Origin: QIAW01 sp035487295
GTDB taxonomy: Bacteria; Acidobacteriota; Terriglobia; Terriglobales; Acidobacteriaceae
Reading direction: 5' to 3'
Length of the DNA stretch: 64,000 nt
Assembly: GCA_035487295.1 (NCBI GenBank)
Contig: DATHMH010000001.1
Location: 124,001 to 188,000, forward strand
Shown piece after piece: positions 33,553-43,032 of this stretch. Numbering within the stretch: the first letter of the stretch is position 1; each line of letters opens with the position of its first letter. The translations under genes were made by a program, and so were the position numbers. Below the pieces are notes generated by a model. That model was not told the DNA's origin, searched no databases, and saw only the letters and a list, made by a program, of their open reading frames with translations.

Positions 33553-35577
33553 TTATCGTCCGTGGCTTACGGACGAGCGTGACTGATCGCCTGCCTGGCT
33601 CGCGGGGAGCCTGGCGAGCTGCGTCTCCCCTGCGGATAGGCGTTCCAGTTTCAGCTCGATAGTCCGCAGCCGGACCTCCTGCTGCTGGGCGTTTTTCTGC
33701 TGCCTGGCCATGGTTGAGCGGATTTTCGCCAGCGCGGCAAGTTGTTCGTGCATTTGATCGCGCTGCTTCTCGATGACCGCTTGTTGCTCCTTGATGGCGT
33801 TGAGCATGGCCCACAGGATCGGGTCACCAGTCACCAGCAGATACCCGCGGTCGTTCGTGGTGACCGCCTCGGGGATCACTTTCTGAACGTCCTGAGCCAC
33901 AAAACCGACATGTTCTTCCGCGTCGCGAATCCCCAGGGCGTTTTGTTCCTTGTAGCGGTAGCGAATCGGATTGAGCCGCAGCACTTCAGCCAGCCCCGGA
34001 GAGAAGCTCCCCAGGACGTTCTTGAGCCGGCCGTCGGAAAATGCCGCCCAGGAAAGTGACCCGGTTTTGTCAGCGGTGCCGTTTACGCTTAGGGCCGCGT
34101 CCGGAGTGGCAGTGCCGATTCCTACGTTGTTCGCAAAGTAGTTCATCGTTCCCGCCGCGCCGTTCTCGAAGAAGCCGTAATTGCGCGTGGGTTGGGGCGT
34201 CGAGCATGGCGCGCTTTGATTGGGCACATTGATCCCGAAGCTGACCACGCAATCGGAGCCGTTCACCGCCGAAGGCTGGTTGACGTTGACCGCCACCACC
34301 GAGTGAGCGATGGAACCGCCCGTGGAAGAAAGCGCTACATCAATGCCCTTGTTGTAATTGGTGTAGCCCGTCATCGTTGTCGTTGGGTACACGGCCAGGG
34401 CGGTCGAGTAAGAGTTGCCCGGACTGGAGTTCAGAGTGCCATCGATCCTTAATAGTTCCTCGTTGAAGCTCAATTCGGTTTGAGTTCCATTGATGTCTAT
34501 GAGGCTTTGACTGTTCGGTGTAGCGCCAAAGCCCACGGGACCGGTGATAACAGCGTTGCCGTTTACGCTCAGGAGCGCGCCCGGGGTGGCAGTGCCGATT
34601 CCCACGTTGTTCGCAAAGTAGTTCATCGTTCCCGCCACGCCGTTCTCGAAGAAGCCGTAATTGCGCGTGGGCTGGGGCGTCGAGCATGGCGCGCTTTGAT
34701 TGGGCACATTGATCCCGAAGCTGACCACGCAATCGGAGCCGTTCACTGCCGAAGGCTGGTTGACGTTGACAGCGACCACCGAGTGGGCGATGGAACCGCC
34801 CGTGGACGCAAGCGCTACGTCAATGCCCTTGTTGTAATTGGTGTAGCCCGTCATCGTTGTCGTTGGGTACACGGCCAGGCCGGTCGAATAAGAGTTGCCG
34901 GGGTTAGAGTTTAGAGTGCCATCGATCCTTAACAGTACCTCGTTGAAACTCGATTCGGTTTGCGTTCCATTGATGTCTATGAGGGATTGACTATTCGTTG
35001 TGGTGCCAAAGCCCACCGGACCGGTGACAACTCCGCCGCTCAGCTGCAGGTAACGCGCATCGGTGTTGCTGGTGTTTAATCCCACAGTGGGATTGGTCGC
35101 GGTCCCCCCAATGGTGATGAAGTTGTTTCCCTGGGTCACACTGTTTACGCCCGCAGTTCCGGGGAAGGTCTGTCCGTTGGCGAAGGTAACGATGCCGGTT
35201 GTGCCGTCGATGCTCATTGTTCCGCCGGTCCCGCCGATCACCACGTTGTTGTTGCCGGGGTTCACCGTAATGTGCGTATTGGTGAGATGGCGCGGATTGG
35301 TATCGAACATCGCCACCGTAAACGGCGTCCCGCTGGCGCTGAACAGAAGCTGGTAGAGCACCGGTCCTTCAAGAGGACTGCCGGGATTGACTACCCGCCG
35401 CCATTGCAACAGGGGATGCAGCTCCGCAACTTGAACGTTCTGTGAGTTGGCATAGAGCCCTGAATTACGAGGCCCGGCTGGTTTTAAATCTCTTGTAGTG
35501 TCCTGGGCGTAGCCGGCAATGGGCAAGATTACCAGCAGGCAAACGAGCAGAGGCTTGCGAAAGTGGTCGAGCAGCAT
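33553..35577 (-). CDS. Exported fibre-like protein with C-terminal S74 chaperone domain
   Basis: 674 residues from ATG 35577, which follows a perfect AAGGAG six bases away. Signal peptide MLLDHFRKPLLVCLLVILPIAGYA. The middle consists of beta-rich repeats with NNVGIGTATPGALLSVNG, typical of trimeric fibres. Near residue 510 the peptidase S74 intramolecular chaperone begins (AAFSDGRLKNVLGSF; VGFVAQDVQKVIPEAV), followed by a coiled coil (QAVIEKQRDQMHEQLAAL, RLRTIELKLERL). Such domains trimerise the fibre and then cleave themselves off. In bacteria these are often surface fibres rather than phage genes; no phage genes are nearby. Confidence 0.85.
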   Translation of the reverse strand: MLLDHFRKPLLVCLLVILPIAGYAQDTTRDLKPAGPRNSGLYANSQNVQVAELHPLLQWRRVVNPGSPLEGPVLYQLLFSASGTPFTVAMFDTNPRHLTNTHITVNPGNNNVVIGGTGGTMSIDGTTGIVTFANGQTFPGTAGVNSVTQGNNFITIGGTATNPTVGLNTSNTDARYLQLSGGVVTGPVGFGTTTNSQSLIDINGTQTESSFNEVLLRIDGTLNSNPGNSYSTGLAVYPTTTMTGYTNYNKGIDVALASTGGSIAHSVVAVNVNQPSAVNGSDCVVSFGINVPNQSAPCSTPQPTRNYGFFENGVAGTMNYFANNVGIGTATPGALLSVNGNAVITGPVGFGATPNSQSLIDINGTQTELSFNEELLRIDGTLNSSPGNSYSTALAVYPTTTMTGYTNYNKGIDVALSSTGGSIAHSVVAVNVNQPSAVNGSDCVVSFGINVPNQSAPCSTPQPTRNYGFFENGAAGTMNYFANNVGIGTATPDAALSVNGTADKTGSLSWAAFSDGRLKNVLGSFSPGLAEVLRLNPIRYRYKEQNALGIRDAEEHVGFVAQDVQKVIPEAVTTNDRGYLLVTGDPILWAMLNAIKEQQAVIEKQRDQMHEQLAALAKIRSTMARQQKNAQQQEVRLRTIELKLERLSAGETQLARLPASQAGDQSRSSVSHGR
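34070..35030. repeat. 480-base tandem duplication in the S74 fibre gene
   Basis: The segment at about 34070-34549 is repeated at about 34550-35030 with only scattered differences (for example the same phrase at 34142 and 34622). It adds one 160-residue unit carrying SLIDINGTQTE, GYTNYNKGIDVAL and NYGFFENG. The phase is kept, so the protein stays in frame. Confidence 0.9.
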
Positions 35578-35824
35578 GTAGATCTCCTTGAGCAGGGGCA
35601 CTCGGGCGCTTTGCTCATTTTGTGTTTCACCACTGTGGGGGAAATCGTGGTGGATTTTCCACCAACCATCTCTGCGCTGTCAAGAGTACTGTCGGGTACC
35701 CTCACCTTTCCGCGTTTTTTGCGAGGGGGTGAGCCGTTTTGCGGGCGTCTGAGCCTGCAGGCGAAATCCTGAGCGAAGTCGAAGGACCCCTTTGACCTAA
35801 TCACAGGAATGAATTGAGGAGAGA

Positions 35825-35900
<76 letters not shown>

Positions 35901-36450
35901 GTGTCGTATGCAGGGAGCGCCGTGAGAGGCGCGATTGCTTCCTTACTTTTATATAACAGTTTTCATCCGGTTGCCAAGCTCTGAGACCCTCTGATATCAA
36001 ACTCTTGCTTATTGGCGAAATTAGATCATCATAGGTCCTGAAGCATATTCAGCATTCAAGAATGCAGGGATTAAAGGTGAATGCAGTGCGGGGGAGCAGC
36101 CTTGTTTTGAACTGCGGACCCTTTTGGAGAATCCCTTAAAGATCTTTGAAACTTCGCAACCATTCTCGCTGCCAGTCTTGCAGGAAGGGAAGCATGGGAC
36201 CGCGCCGGCCGCAGAATGCACGGCCCGGCCACTACTGCCGCACTACTCTGGTCTTTGCTGTATGTCATTGAATCTCATCAGTTTATCGGTAAATTGACTA
36301 CTTGAGGTAATGGGGGGAGGGTAGACACTACTTGGCCGGATACAAACCTAACCCCACAAAACGCCCGTGCTACCGTGGCTCGCCTAACCCTGCCATGACC
36401 CGTCTAACTCTGTTAGGCTTTTCATGTACGCGCATCCGCGAGGTTCAGCT
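35901..36450. other. Intergenic region between tRNA-Asn and the S9 peptidase gene
   Basis: No convincing gene. Two sequences here recur upstream of the sigma factor gene: 36095-36123 matches 42992-43020, and 36259-36274 matches 42779-42794. A dyad GCCTAAC/GTTAGGC (36382-36388 and 36412-36418) followed by four T lies just before the peptidase start. The open frame 36021-36221 on the minus strand is not supported as a gene. Confidence 0.5.
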
Positions 36451-38628
36451 ATGCAAGGAGTTCTGCGCTTGGTCTGGTTTCTTTCTCTTTTCCTGCTCTC
36501 TTCATCCCTGGTTGTAGTGCTGGCGGTTGCGGAAGATAACGCAGCTACCAACGCTCCCACTCCTGCTTCGCCGGCGCCGCCCAAACCGCAGCCAATCATC
36601 GTGGAAGAAACCATACACGGCCACAAGATTGCCGATCCCTTCCGCTGGCTTGAGGATGGCGAGAGCCCGGCCTCGCAGCAGTTTGTGCGCGACGAACTGG
36701 CCTACACGCGCAGCCGGCTCGACCCGCTTCCCGGACGCGAGGCCATTCATGCGCGCCTCACCGAACTTTGGGGGGTGGGGGTTTTGAGCACTCCCCAGGT
36801 CGCCGGAGATTACTATTTTTATTTGCGCCGCGAGGGCCAGGTGAACCAGCCTGTGCTCTATGTGCGCAAGGGGTTAAACGGCACAGACCGGGCGCTGGTT
36901 GATCCTAACACCCTGGTTGCTGACGGTACCGTCTCGCTGGATTGGTCTTATCCCTCGCATGATGGCAAGTATCTGGCCTATGGCACCTCGCCCAGCGGCT
37001 CGGAGATCAGCACCCTGCACATCATCGCAACCGAAACCGGCAAGCCTCTGCCTGACATCATTGAACGTACGCGCGCCGCCAGCCTGGCCTGGATGCCCGA
37101 CGATTCCGGTTTCTACTACACGCGCTATCCCAAACCGGGAGAGGTCCCCCCCGGCCAGGAAATGTATAACCGCCATGTCTTCTATCACGCGCTGGGCAGC
37201 GACCCGGGCAAAGATCCGCTGATCTTCGGCGAAGGAGGCGATGCGCAAGACTGGCCCAATCTTGTGATTTCCGACGACGGCAAGTGGCTGCTGATCCAGG
37301 TGCAGCAGGGTTGGACAAAAGCCGAACTCTTCTTAAAGAACACAGCCAGCAACGCTGCTCCGGTTCGTCTGACCTCGGGAAAAGAATTTCTTTATTCCGG
37401 CGATATTTTCGGCAACGGCCTTTACATTACGACCAATGAAGACGCGCCCCGCTATCGCGTAATGAGAGCCTCGCTCTCGAGTCCTGACCGCGAGCATTGG
37501 AAAGAAATTATTCCCGAAAGCACAGCGGTGTTGAGCAGCGCGGATATCGTTGGCGGCAAAATCTTCACGCATTATCAGCAGGACGCGACTTCGCGCCTGA
37601 AGCTGTTTTCCACTGAGGGGAAATTCCTGCACGATATCCCTCTACCCGGCATCGGCAACCTGGAAGATTTAACCCGCGGCTACCAGCTTGGAGGACAGCA
37701 TGAGAGCCAGGAGGCGTTTTTTGTCTACCAGTCATTTACCCAGCCCATGACGGCATATCGCTACGACCTGAAAACCAGCAAGGTCTCACTCTTCGCCGGG
37801 GTAAAAGCCCCGGTTGATCCCAGCGCCTACGAGTCGAAGCAGGTCTTTTACAACTCCAAAGACGGCACCCGCGTGCCCATGTTCATCGTTCATAAAAAAG
37901 GACTGGCCCTCAACGGCCACAATCCCGTTCTTCTTACCGGCTACGGCGGCTTTAACGTTACCAATTCACCGGTCTTTCTGCGGGGAACTTATCTATGGCT
38001 GGAGCATGGAGGCGTCTATGCGCTGGCAAATTTGCGCGGCGGCGCAGAGTACGGCGAACAATGGCACCGCGCCGGCATGCTGGATAAAAAGCAGAATGTC
38101 TTCGACGATTTCATCGCAGCCGGCGAATACCTGATCGCAGAAAAATATACCGACAAGGATCATCTGGCCATACAAGGCGGCAGCAACGGCGGGCTGCTGA
38201 TGGGGGCCGCGCTCACCCAGCGTCCTGACCTGTTCCGCGCTGTAATTTGCCAGGTGCCGCTGCTCGATATGCTGCGCTACCAGAACTTCCAGATTGCCAG
38301 GCTCTGGATTCCCGAATACGGCTCCGCCGACGATCCCAAGCAGTTCGAGTGGCTGTATGCCTACTCTCCTTATCACCACGTCAAACCAGGTACTCTCTAT
38401 CCCTCCGTTCTCTTCATGACCGCCGATAGCGACACACGCGTAGACCCCATGCACGCTAAAAAAATGGCGGCCCTGCTGCAAAACGAAGCGGCCAACGGCC
38501 CGGATCGCCCCATCCTGCTCCGCATCGAGCCCAAAGCCGGCCACGGCGCCGGCAAACCCATCTCGAAATCAGTCGAGGAAAGCACAGATATTTATTCGTT
38601 CCTCTTTTGGCAGTTGGGGGTTAAGTAA
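36451..38628 (+). CDS. Prolyl oligopeptidase family serine peptidase (S9A), exported
   Basis: 725 residues from ATG 36451 (GAGG upstream; the ATG at 36424 is nine codons earlier and less likely). Signal peptide to about residue 30 (LSSSLVVVLAVAE). An N-terminal segment HKIADPFRWLED typical of prolyl oligopeptidase is followed by a beta-propeller, then the alpha/beta-hydrolase domain: Ser578 in GGSNGGLLMG, Asp near 661 in DSDTRVDPMH and His698 in GHGAG. It cleaves after proline in short peptides. Export suggests a nutritional or scavenging role in the periplasm. Confidence 0.93.
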   Translation: MQGVLRLVWFLSLFLLSSSLVVVLAVAEDNAATNAPTPASPAPPKPQPIIVEETIHGHKIADPFRWLEDGESPASQQFVRDELAYTRSRLDPLPGREAIHARLTELWGVGVLSTPQVAGDYYFYLRREGQVNQPVLYVRKGLNGTDRALVDPNTLVADGTVSLDWSYPSHDGKYLAYGTSPSGSEISTLHIIATETGKPLPDIIERTRAASLAWMPDDSGFYYTRYPKPGEVPPGQEMYNRHVFYHALGSDPGKDPLIFGEGGDAQDWPNLVISDDGKWLLIQVQQGWTKAELFLKNTASNAAPVRLTSGKEFLYSGDIFGNGLYITTNEDAPRYRVMRASLSSPDREHWKEIIPESTAVLSSADIVGGKIFTHYQQDATSRLKLFSTEGKFLHDIPLPGIGNLEDLTRGYQLGGQHESQEAFFVYQSFTQPMTAYRYDLKTSKVSLFAGVKAPVDPSAYESKQVFYNSKDGTRVPMFIVHKKGLALNGHNPVLLTGYGGFNVTNSPVFLRGTYLWLEHGGVYALANLRGGAEYGEQWHRAGMLDKKQNVFDDFIAAGEYLIAEKYTDKDHLAIQGGSNGGLLMGAALTQRPDLFRAVICQVPLLDMLRYQNFQIARLWIPEYGSADDPKQFEWLYAYSPYHHVKPGTLYPSVLFMTADSDTRVDPMHAKKMAALLQNEAANGPDRPILLRIEPKAGHGAGKPISKSVEESTDIYSFLFWQLGVK

Positions 38629-38715
38629 CAAACAATTGCCCTGCGGCGGTAAAACCCGTGCGGCGATATACAATTGTTCCCAAGCCAGCAACTCACATCT
38701 TTAATAGATTCGCCC

Positions 38716-41700
38716 ATGTCTTTCAGAGGCCATTCGACGAAGCTGCGCAACGCAATTCTCGCAGGCGGTATTGTGGCTTTGCTCGCCTTCTCGGCTTTTG
38801 CTCAGACCACGCCCTCCGGTCAAACCACGCCCCAATCGGGAGCCGCCGCCGGCAATAGCGCCTTGGAAGAACTTAAATCAGGAATCATCGTTGAAAAGGT
38901 TGAAAAGAATTTTGAGGGTGAAAAAGCAGGATTGAAGGAAGGAGATGTCCTGCTGAGTTGGAGCCGTGGGGAAGCCAAGGGCGAGCTTGTGTCTCCGTTC
39001 GATTTGATGGCGATTGAGGTAGAACAAGCGCCAAGAGGGACCGTCACGATTCAAGGGCGCCGAAGCAATGAACAGCAGTCGTGGACGTTGGGAGAATATC
39101 CTTGGTTTGTTGAAACACGACCCGTTCTGCCGCAGAACCTTTCAGCTCTTTATCTTGAGGGCCAAGAGTTGGCCAAAGCAGGCAAAGTGCACGAAGCCGC
39201 TAAGCGTTGGCTGGCGGCTGGCGCCATTGCCCAGAAAACCTCTCCGGCGTGGCTTAGCATTTGGTTTTATTTTCACTCGGCTCAAACGCTAACCACTGCC
39301 CAGCATTGGGCGGAAGCCGATGACGCCTATCAGAAGGCCGTTCAGCAAGCGATTGAAATCCAGTTGCTGACGATTGAAGCCGAATCCCTCAAAGCATGGG
39401 GCGCTAGTTATCAGCAACGCGGAGATTATTCGAAAGCCGCTTTGTGTGATCGAGAAGTTTTAGCGATTCAGCACACGATAGCTCCAGAAAGCCTCAGCTT
39501 AGCAAGTAGTCTCATTTACATTGGTAGCGTAAGTTTGCATCGAGGCGATCAAGGAAAGGCCAAAGAGTACTACAGGCAAGCTCTAGCAATTATAGAAAAA
39601 ATAGCTCCAGGAAGCCTCGCGTATGCTATGGGCCTCACCGGCCTAGGTAGTGTCGCTCTCCAACATGGGGACGCAGCTACTGCTCAAATATACTTCCTTC
39701 GCGCACAGGCCATCCAAGATAAATTGGCTCCTCTTTCCTATAACAATCTCATCAATTTGGGTAGTGCATATTTTGAGCAAGACGATCTGTCAACAGCACA
39801 AGAGTATTACAGCAAAGCTGTTGCGAATGCTAAATACTTTCCATCCGAAAGCTCGCTCGTGCCAGGTCTGATTGGCTTGGGGACCATTGCCCGAGAGCAC
39901 TGGGATTTGGTGAAGGCTGAGCAGTATTATCTTCGTGCTCTTGATCTTCGACATTCACTTCTTCCCAGTAGCCCATTCATAGCACGTACTCTCAATTGCC
40001 TTGGTATTGTCGCAGAACGTCGAGGTGATCTCAATTCGGCAAAGAAATACTTTCGCCAGGGACTGGTTTTGAACGAGAAAATTTCTCCCCATAGCGTCGC
40101 TCTGGCAATGAACTTTGATGACCTTGGTGTCGTCGCCGAAAAGGAAGGTAATCTAGTTGAGGCAGATGTGTATTATCACCGAGCACAGGCGCTGTTGGAA
40201 GACGTTGCACCCAAGAGCATTGATATGACTACAGTTCTCTACGATCTTGGGACATTGACGCAAAATCGAGGTGATCTGGCCAAAGCCGAAACGTACTTTC
40301 TACAGGCTTTGCAAATTGCAGAGGAACAAGCTCCTGGCGATATTGATTCAGCTGAGGCAATGAATCGTTTGGGAGATATTTTCCAGAATCGGGGTGACTT
40401 GGCCAAAGCTGAACAATATTATCGCCATGCGCAAGTTGTTTCAGAGAAAGAAGCGCCTGAAAGCGAAGACCATGCCGAATCCCTAGCTGGCTTGGCTGCT
40501 ATCATGCGTCGCAGGCATCAGACCGATGCGGCAACTCAATTTTATGAACGGGCACTAAATACGATAGAAAGTCAGACCGCGCGCTTGGGCGGCACAGAAG
40601 ACATTCGCTCCAGTTTTCGCGCCAAGTATGCCAATTACTACAAGGACTACGCTGATCTGCTAATTGCTCAGAAGAAGCCCGATCTTGCTTTTCAGGTGCT
40701 GGAGCGTTTACATGCCCGCAGCATGCTTGAGACTCTGCAGGCAGGCCACGCGGATATCCGTAAAGGAGTTGATCCCGCCTTGGCGGAAAAAGAACACTCT
40801 CTGCAGGAATCAATCAACACAAAATCAAACCGCCGCATGCAGTTGCTTGGCGACAAGAAGAATGACGACCGGATAGCCGCCTTCGACAAAGAGATTAACG
40901 ACCTGCTGGCGCAATACAGAGATGTAGAAGAGCAGATCAGGGCCACCAGCCCTAACTATGCCGCTCTGACCCAGCCGCAGCCAATAACAGTTAAAGAAGT
41001 GCAGCAGCAATTACTAGCCCCAGACACTCTGTTGCTGGAGTATTCGCTGGGTGAAAAACGCAGCTACGTCTTCGCTGTTACGCCCGATTCCCTGAATGCC
41101 TATGAACTACCCAGGAGCGCGGAGATCGAGCGGCTGGCGCGTCGCGCCTATGAGCTGTTAAGCCAGCGCAATCGCGCAAGCCAGGGCAAAAGCGCGCAAC
41201 AAAGAATGCTGGCCGCAAGAGCAGAGGCGGAGTACTCGCGCACCATCAACCAATTGAGCCGGGTGATTCTGGGACCGCCAAGCGCACAACTCCAACAGAA
41301 GCGGCTGCTGGTCGTGAGCGATGGCGCGCTGCAATACATTCCGTTTTCAGCTCTCCCTGCGCCTGAAACATTAGATTCTACGAGGCCCGTTCCCCTTGTG
41401 GCCGAGCATGAGATCGTCAACCTGCCTTCCGCATCTGTGCTGGCTGTGCTCCGGCGTGAGGAAATGGAACGCAAGCCAGCAGCGAATGAAGTAGCCGTGA
41501 TCGCCGATCCGGTTTTTGGACTCAAAGACGAACGCGTAAGCCTATCCGCTATCAATGGCGGCAACCCCGTTGAAGCGCACCCGTCCGACCCTTCAGGTTT
41601 ATCCGTCGAATCCCAGAGCCAAAGCGATCTTGACCGCTCCGCCCAGCAACTTGGCATCTCTGGATTCCCCCGGCTGCCCTTCACCCGGCGCGAAGCCGAG

Positions 41701-42243
41701 GCCATTGATTCGATTGCCGGCAAGAACGATGCCTTTGAGGCCCTGGACTTCGAAGCCAGCAAGGCCACGGCGCTCAGTTCGAATTTGAAAGACTACCGCA
41801 TCGTCCACTTTGCCACACATGGGCTGCTGAATAACGAGCATCCCGAGCTGAGCGGGCTGGTGTTCTCCCTGGTGGATAAGCAAGGCAACCAGCAAGACGG
41901 CTTTCTGCACATGCTGGATATTTACAACATGGATCTGAATGCCGACCTGGTTGTTCTAAGCGCCTGCCAGACGGCGCTGGGAAAAGACATCGGTGAAGAA
42001 GGATTAGTCGGGCTGACCCGCGGCTTCATGTACGCCGGCGCGCCGCGGGTAGTCGCCAGCTTATGGAAGGTAGATGACGAGGCCACGGCGGAGCTGATGA
42101 AGAAGTTCTACGAGGGCATGCTGCGCGATCACCAGACTCCTGCCCAGGCATTGCGCGGGGCTCAGCAATGGATGCGTACACAAAAGGCCTGGCAATCACC
42201 CTACTACTGGGCGGGATTTGTTTTACAGGGTGAGTGGAGATAA
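38716..42243 (+). CDS. Exported PDZ-TPR-CHAT protease-like protein
   Basis: 1175 residues from ATG 38716 (a TTG-based extension from 38674 is unlikely). Signal peptide to ~29 (AFSAFA-Q). A PDZ-like domain covers ~56-115 (GIIVEKVEKNFEGEKAGLKE, GDVLLSW). Then about ten tetratricopeptide repeats of ~42 residues (GDLAKAEQYYRHAQVV pattern) to ~620, a coiled coil, and a C-terminal CHAT domain (caspase-HetF-associated-with-TPR). The catalytic pair is intact: His1035 in HFATHGLLN and Cys1084 in VVLSACQTALG. CHAT proteins are caspase-like cysteine peptidases; most characterised ones act inside the cell, so export of this one is notable. Substrate and trigger are unknown. Confidence 0.9.
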   Translation: MSFRGHSTKLRNAILAGGIVALLAFSAFAQTTPSGQTTPQSGAAAGNSALEELKSGIIVEKVEKNFEGEKAGLKEGDVLLSWSRGEAKGELVSPFDLMAIEVEQAPRGTVTIQGRRSNEQQSWTLGEYPWFVETRPVLPQNLSALYLEGQELAKAGKVHEAAKRWLAAGAIAQKTSPAWLSIWFYFHSAQTLTTAQHWAEADDAYQKAVQQAIEIQLLTIEAESLKAWGASYQQRGDYSKAALCDREVLAIQHTIAPESLSLASSLIYIGSVSLHRGDQGKAKEYYRQALAIIEKIAPGSLAYAMGLTGLGSVALQHGDAATAQIYFLRAQAIQDKLAPLSYNNLINLGSAYFEQDDLSTAQEYYSKAVANAKYFPSESSLVPGLIGLGTIAREHWDLVKAEQYYLRALDLRHSLLPSSPFIARTLNCLGIVAERRGDLNSAKKYFRQGLVLNEKISPHSVALAMNFDDLGVVAEKEGNLVEADVYYHRAQALLEDVAPKSIDMTTVLYDLGTLTQNRGDLAKAETYFLQALQIAEEQAPGDIDSAEAMNRLGDIFQNRGDLAKAEQYYRHAQVVSEKEAPESEDHAESLAGLAAIMRRRHQTDAATQFYERALNTIESQTARLGGTEDIRSSFRAKYANYYKDYADLLIAQKKPDLAFQVLERLHARSMLETLQAGHADIRKGVDPALAEKEHSLQESINTKSNRRMQLLGDKKNDDRIAAFDKEINDLLAQYRDVEEQIRATSPNYAALTQPQPITVKEVQQQLLAPDTLLLEYSLGEKRSYVFAVTPDSLNAYELPRSAEIERLARRAYELLSQRNRASQGKSAQQRMLAARAEAEYSRTINQLSRVILGPPSAQLQQKRLLVVSDGALQYIPFSALPAPETLDSTRPVPLVAEHEIVNLPSASVLAVLRREEMERKPAANEVAVIADPVFGLKDERVSLSAINGGNPVEAHPSDPSGLSVESQSQSDLDRSAQQLGISGFPRLPFTRREAEAIDSIAGKNDAFEALDFEASKATALSSNLKDYRIVHFATHGLLNNEHPELSGLVFSLVDKQGNQQDGFLHMLDIYNMDLNADLVVLSACQTALGKDIGEEGLVGLTRGFMYAGAPRVVASLWKVDDEATAELMKKFYEGMLRDHQTPAQALRGAQQWMRTQKAWQSPYYWAGFVLQGEWR

Positions 42244-42466
42244 GAGCACAGGAAGTCTTGATATCCTGCTAACCCATTGCAAGTATTCATACATAGCAGT
42301 GGCAGAGCTGAATGTTATGGACTCCTGGCTGGCAGGGCATCCCAAGTGGCTTGACTCGGGTCCTAACTAGATATGCCCTAAGGTACAATTTCGTGACATC
42401 GCGGTACGCCTGCCTTACATCTCATGTCTTAGCTGTTCGAGACTCTCTGGCCGTTGAAAATCAGTT

Positions 42467-42709
42467 ATGGGTACAATGCGATATAAGACTGGCTTGAGAG
42501 TTCCTCAGAACGGGATTTACCGCGTCTGGCATCGCGAACATCGTCTTCCCCACGAAGTGACGCTGCTGGCCGAAGAAGCGTTTCCCTGTTGCGCCCAATG
42601 CGGGAATGCCGTCACCTTCGAACTGGTTCGCGGGGTCGAGATCGATCCTAAAGGTTTCAAGGTCAGGCTCTGCCAAATTCCTCCGGTTGAAGGCAAAAAG
42701 GCGGCCTAG
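42467..42709 (+). CDS. Small YjzC-like / zinc-ribbon-like protein
   Basis: 80 residues (MGTMRYKTGLRVPQNGIYRV start; ATG 42476 is an alternative start). The pattern VPQNGIYRVWH, HRLPHEVTLL, EEAFPCCAQCGNAVTFEL recurs in small acidobacterial proteins, in my memory. The CxxC could bind a metal. The function is unknown. No strong ribosome site is visible. Confidence 0.6.
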   Translation: MGTMRYKTGLRVPQNGIYRVWHREHRLPHEVTLLAEEAFPCCAQCGNAVTFELVRGVEIDPKGFKVRLCQIPPVEGKKAA

Positions 42710-43032
42710 AAACTGGCTGTTCTGTATTGCACAAAAAGTGTACACGCCATATACCTGCTCACAGCCCATCCGTCCCGTTGTATGTCATTGAATCAAAATT
42801 AGTTAGCAAGAAACAGCGCGATTTCTTCCACCCGCTCAAAATTTCTTCCTGTTCGCGCGTTTTGCAATCCTGAATCGCCTAAAATTTCCAGGCCAAAATA
42901 AATGAACGCTCAGGCTCCAGCAGAGTCTTAGAAGGTATAGAGGGTGAGCAGAAAGTGAGCGCTGTGCCGCGCGAACCTTCTGCGAGGGCGCAGCAGCCTT
43001 GTTTTGACTGCGGAGCCCTTAGACATAAAGAG
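42710..43032. other. Intergenic leader of the sigma factor operon
   Basis: No gene. It contains the second copies of two sequences shared with 35901-36450 (42779-42794 and 42992-43020); the latter ends 12 bases before the sigma factor start. The sigma operon promoter must be here, but no ECF-type GGAAC/TC pair is certain. Confidence 0.45.

Noticed and set aside
33553..35577. Prophage tail-fibre gene
   Set aside because: S74 domain alone is not phage evidence; a signal peptide is present and no phage structural, lysis or integrase gene is near.
36021..36268. Minus-strand open frames after tRNA-Asn
   Set aside because: Composition is not protein-like and they contain the dispersed repeat shared with 42992-43020.
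38631..38678. Inverted AACAATTG / CAATTGTT pair after the S9 peptidase
   Set aside because: The inner CAATTG is self-palindromic, the arms are 30 bases apart and no T-run follows; chance is likely.
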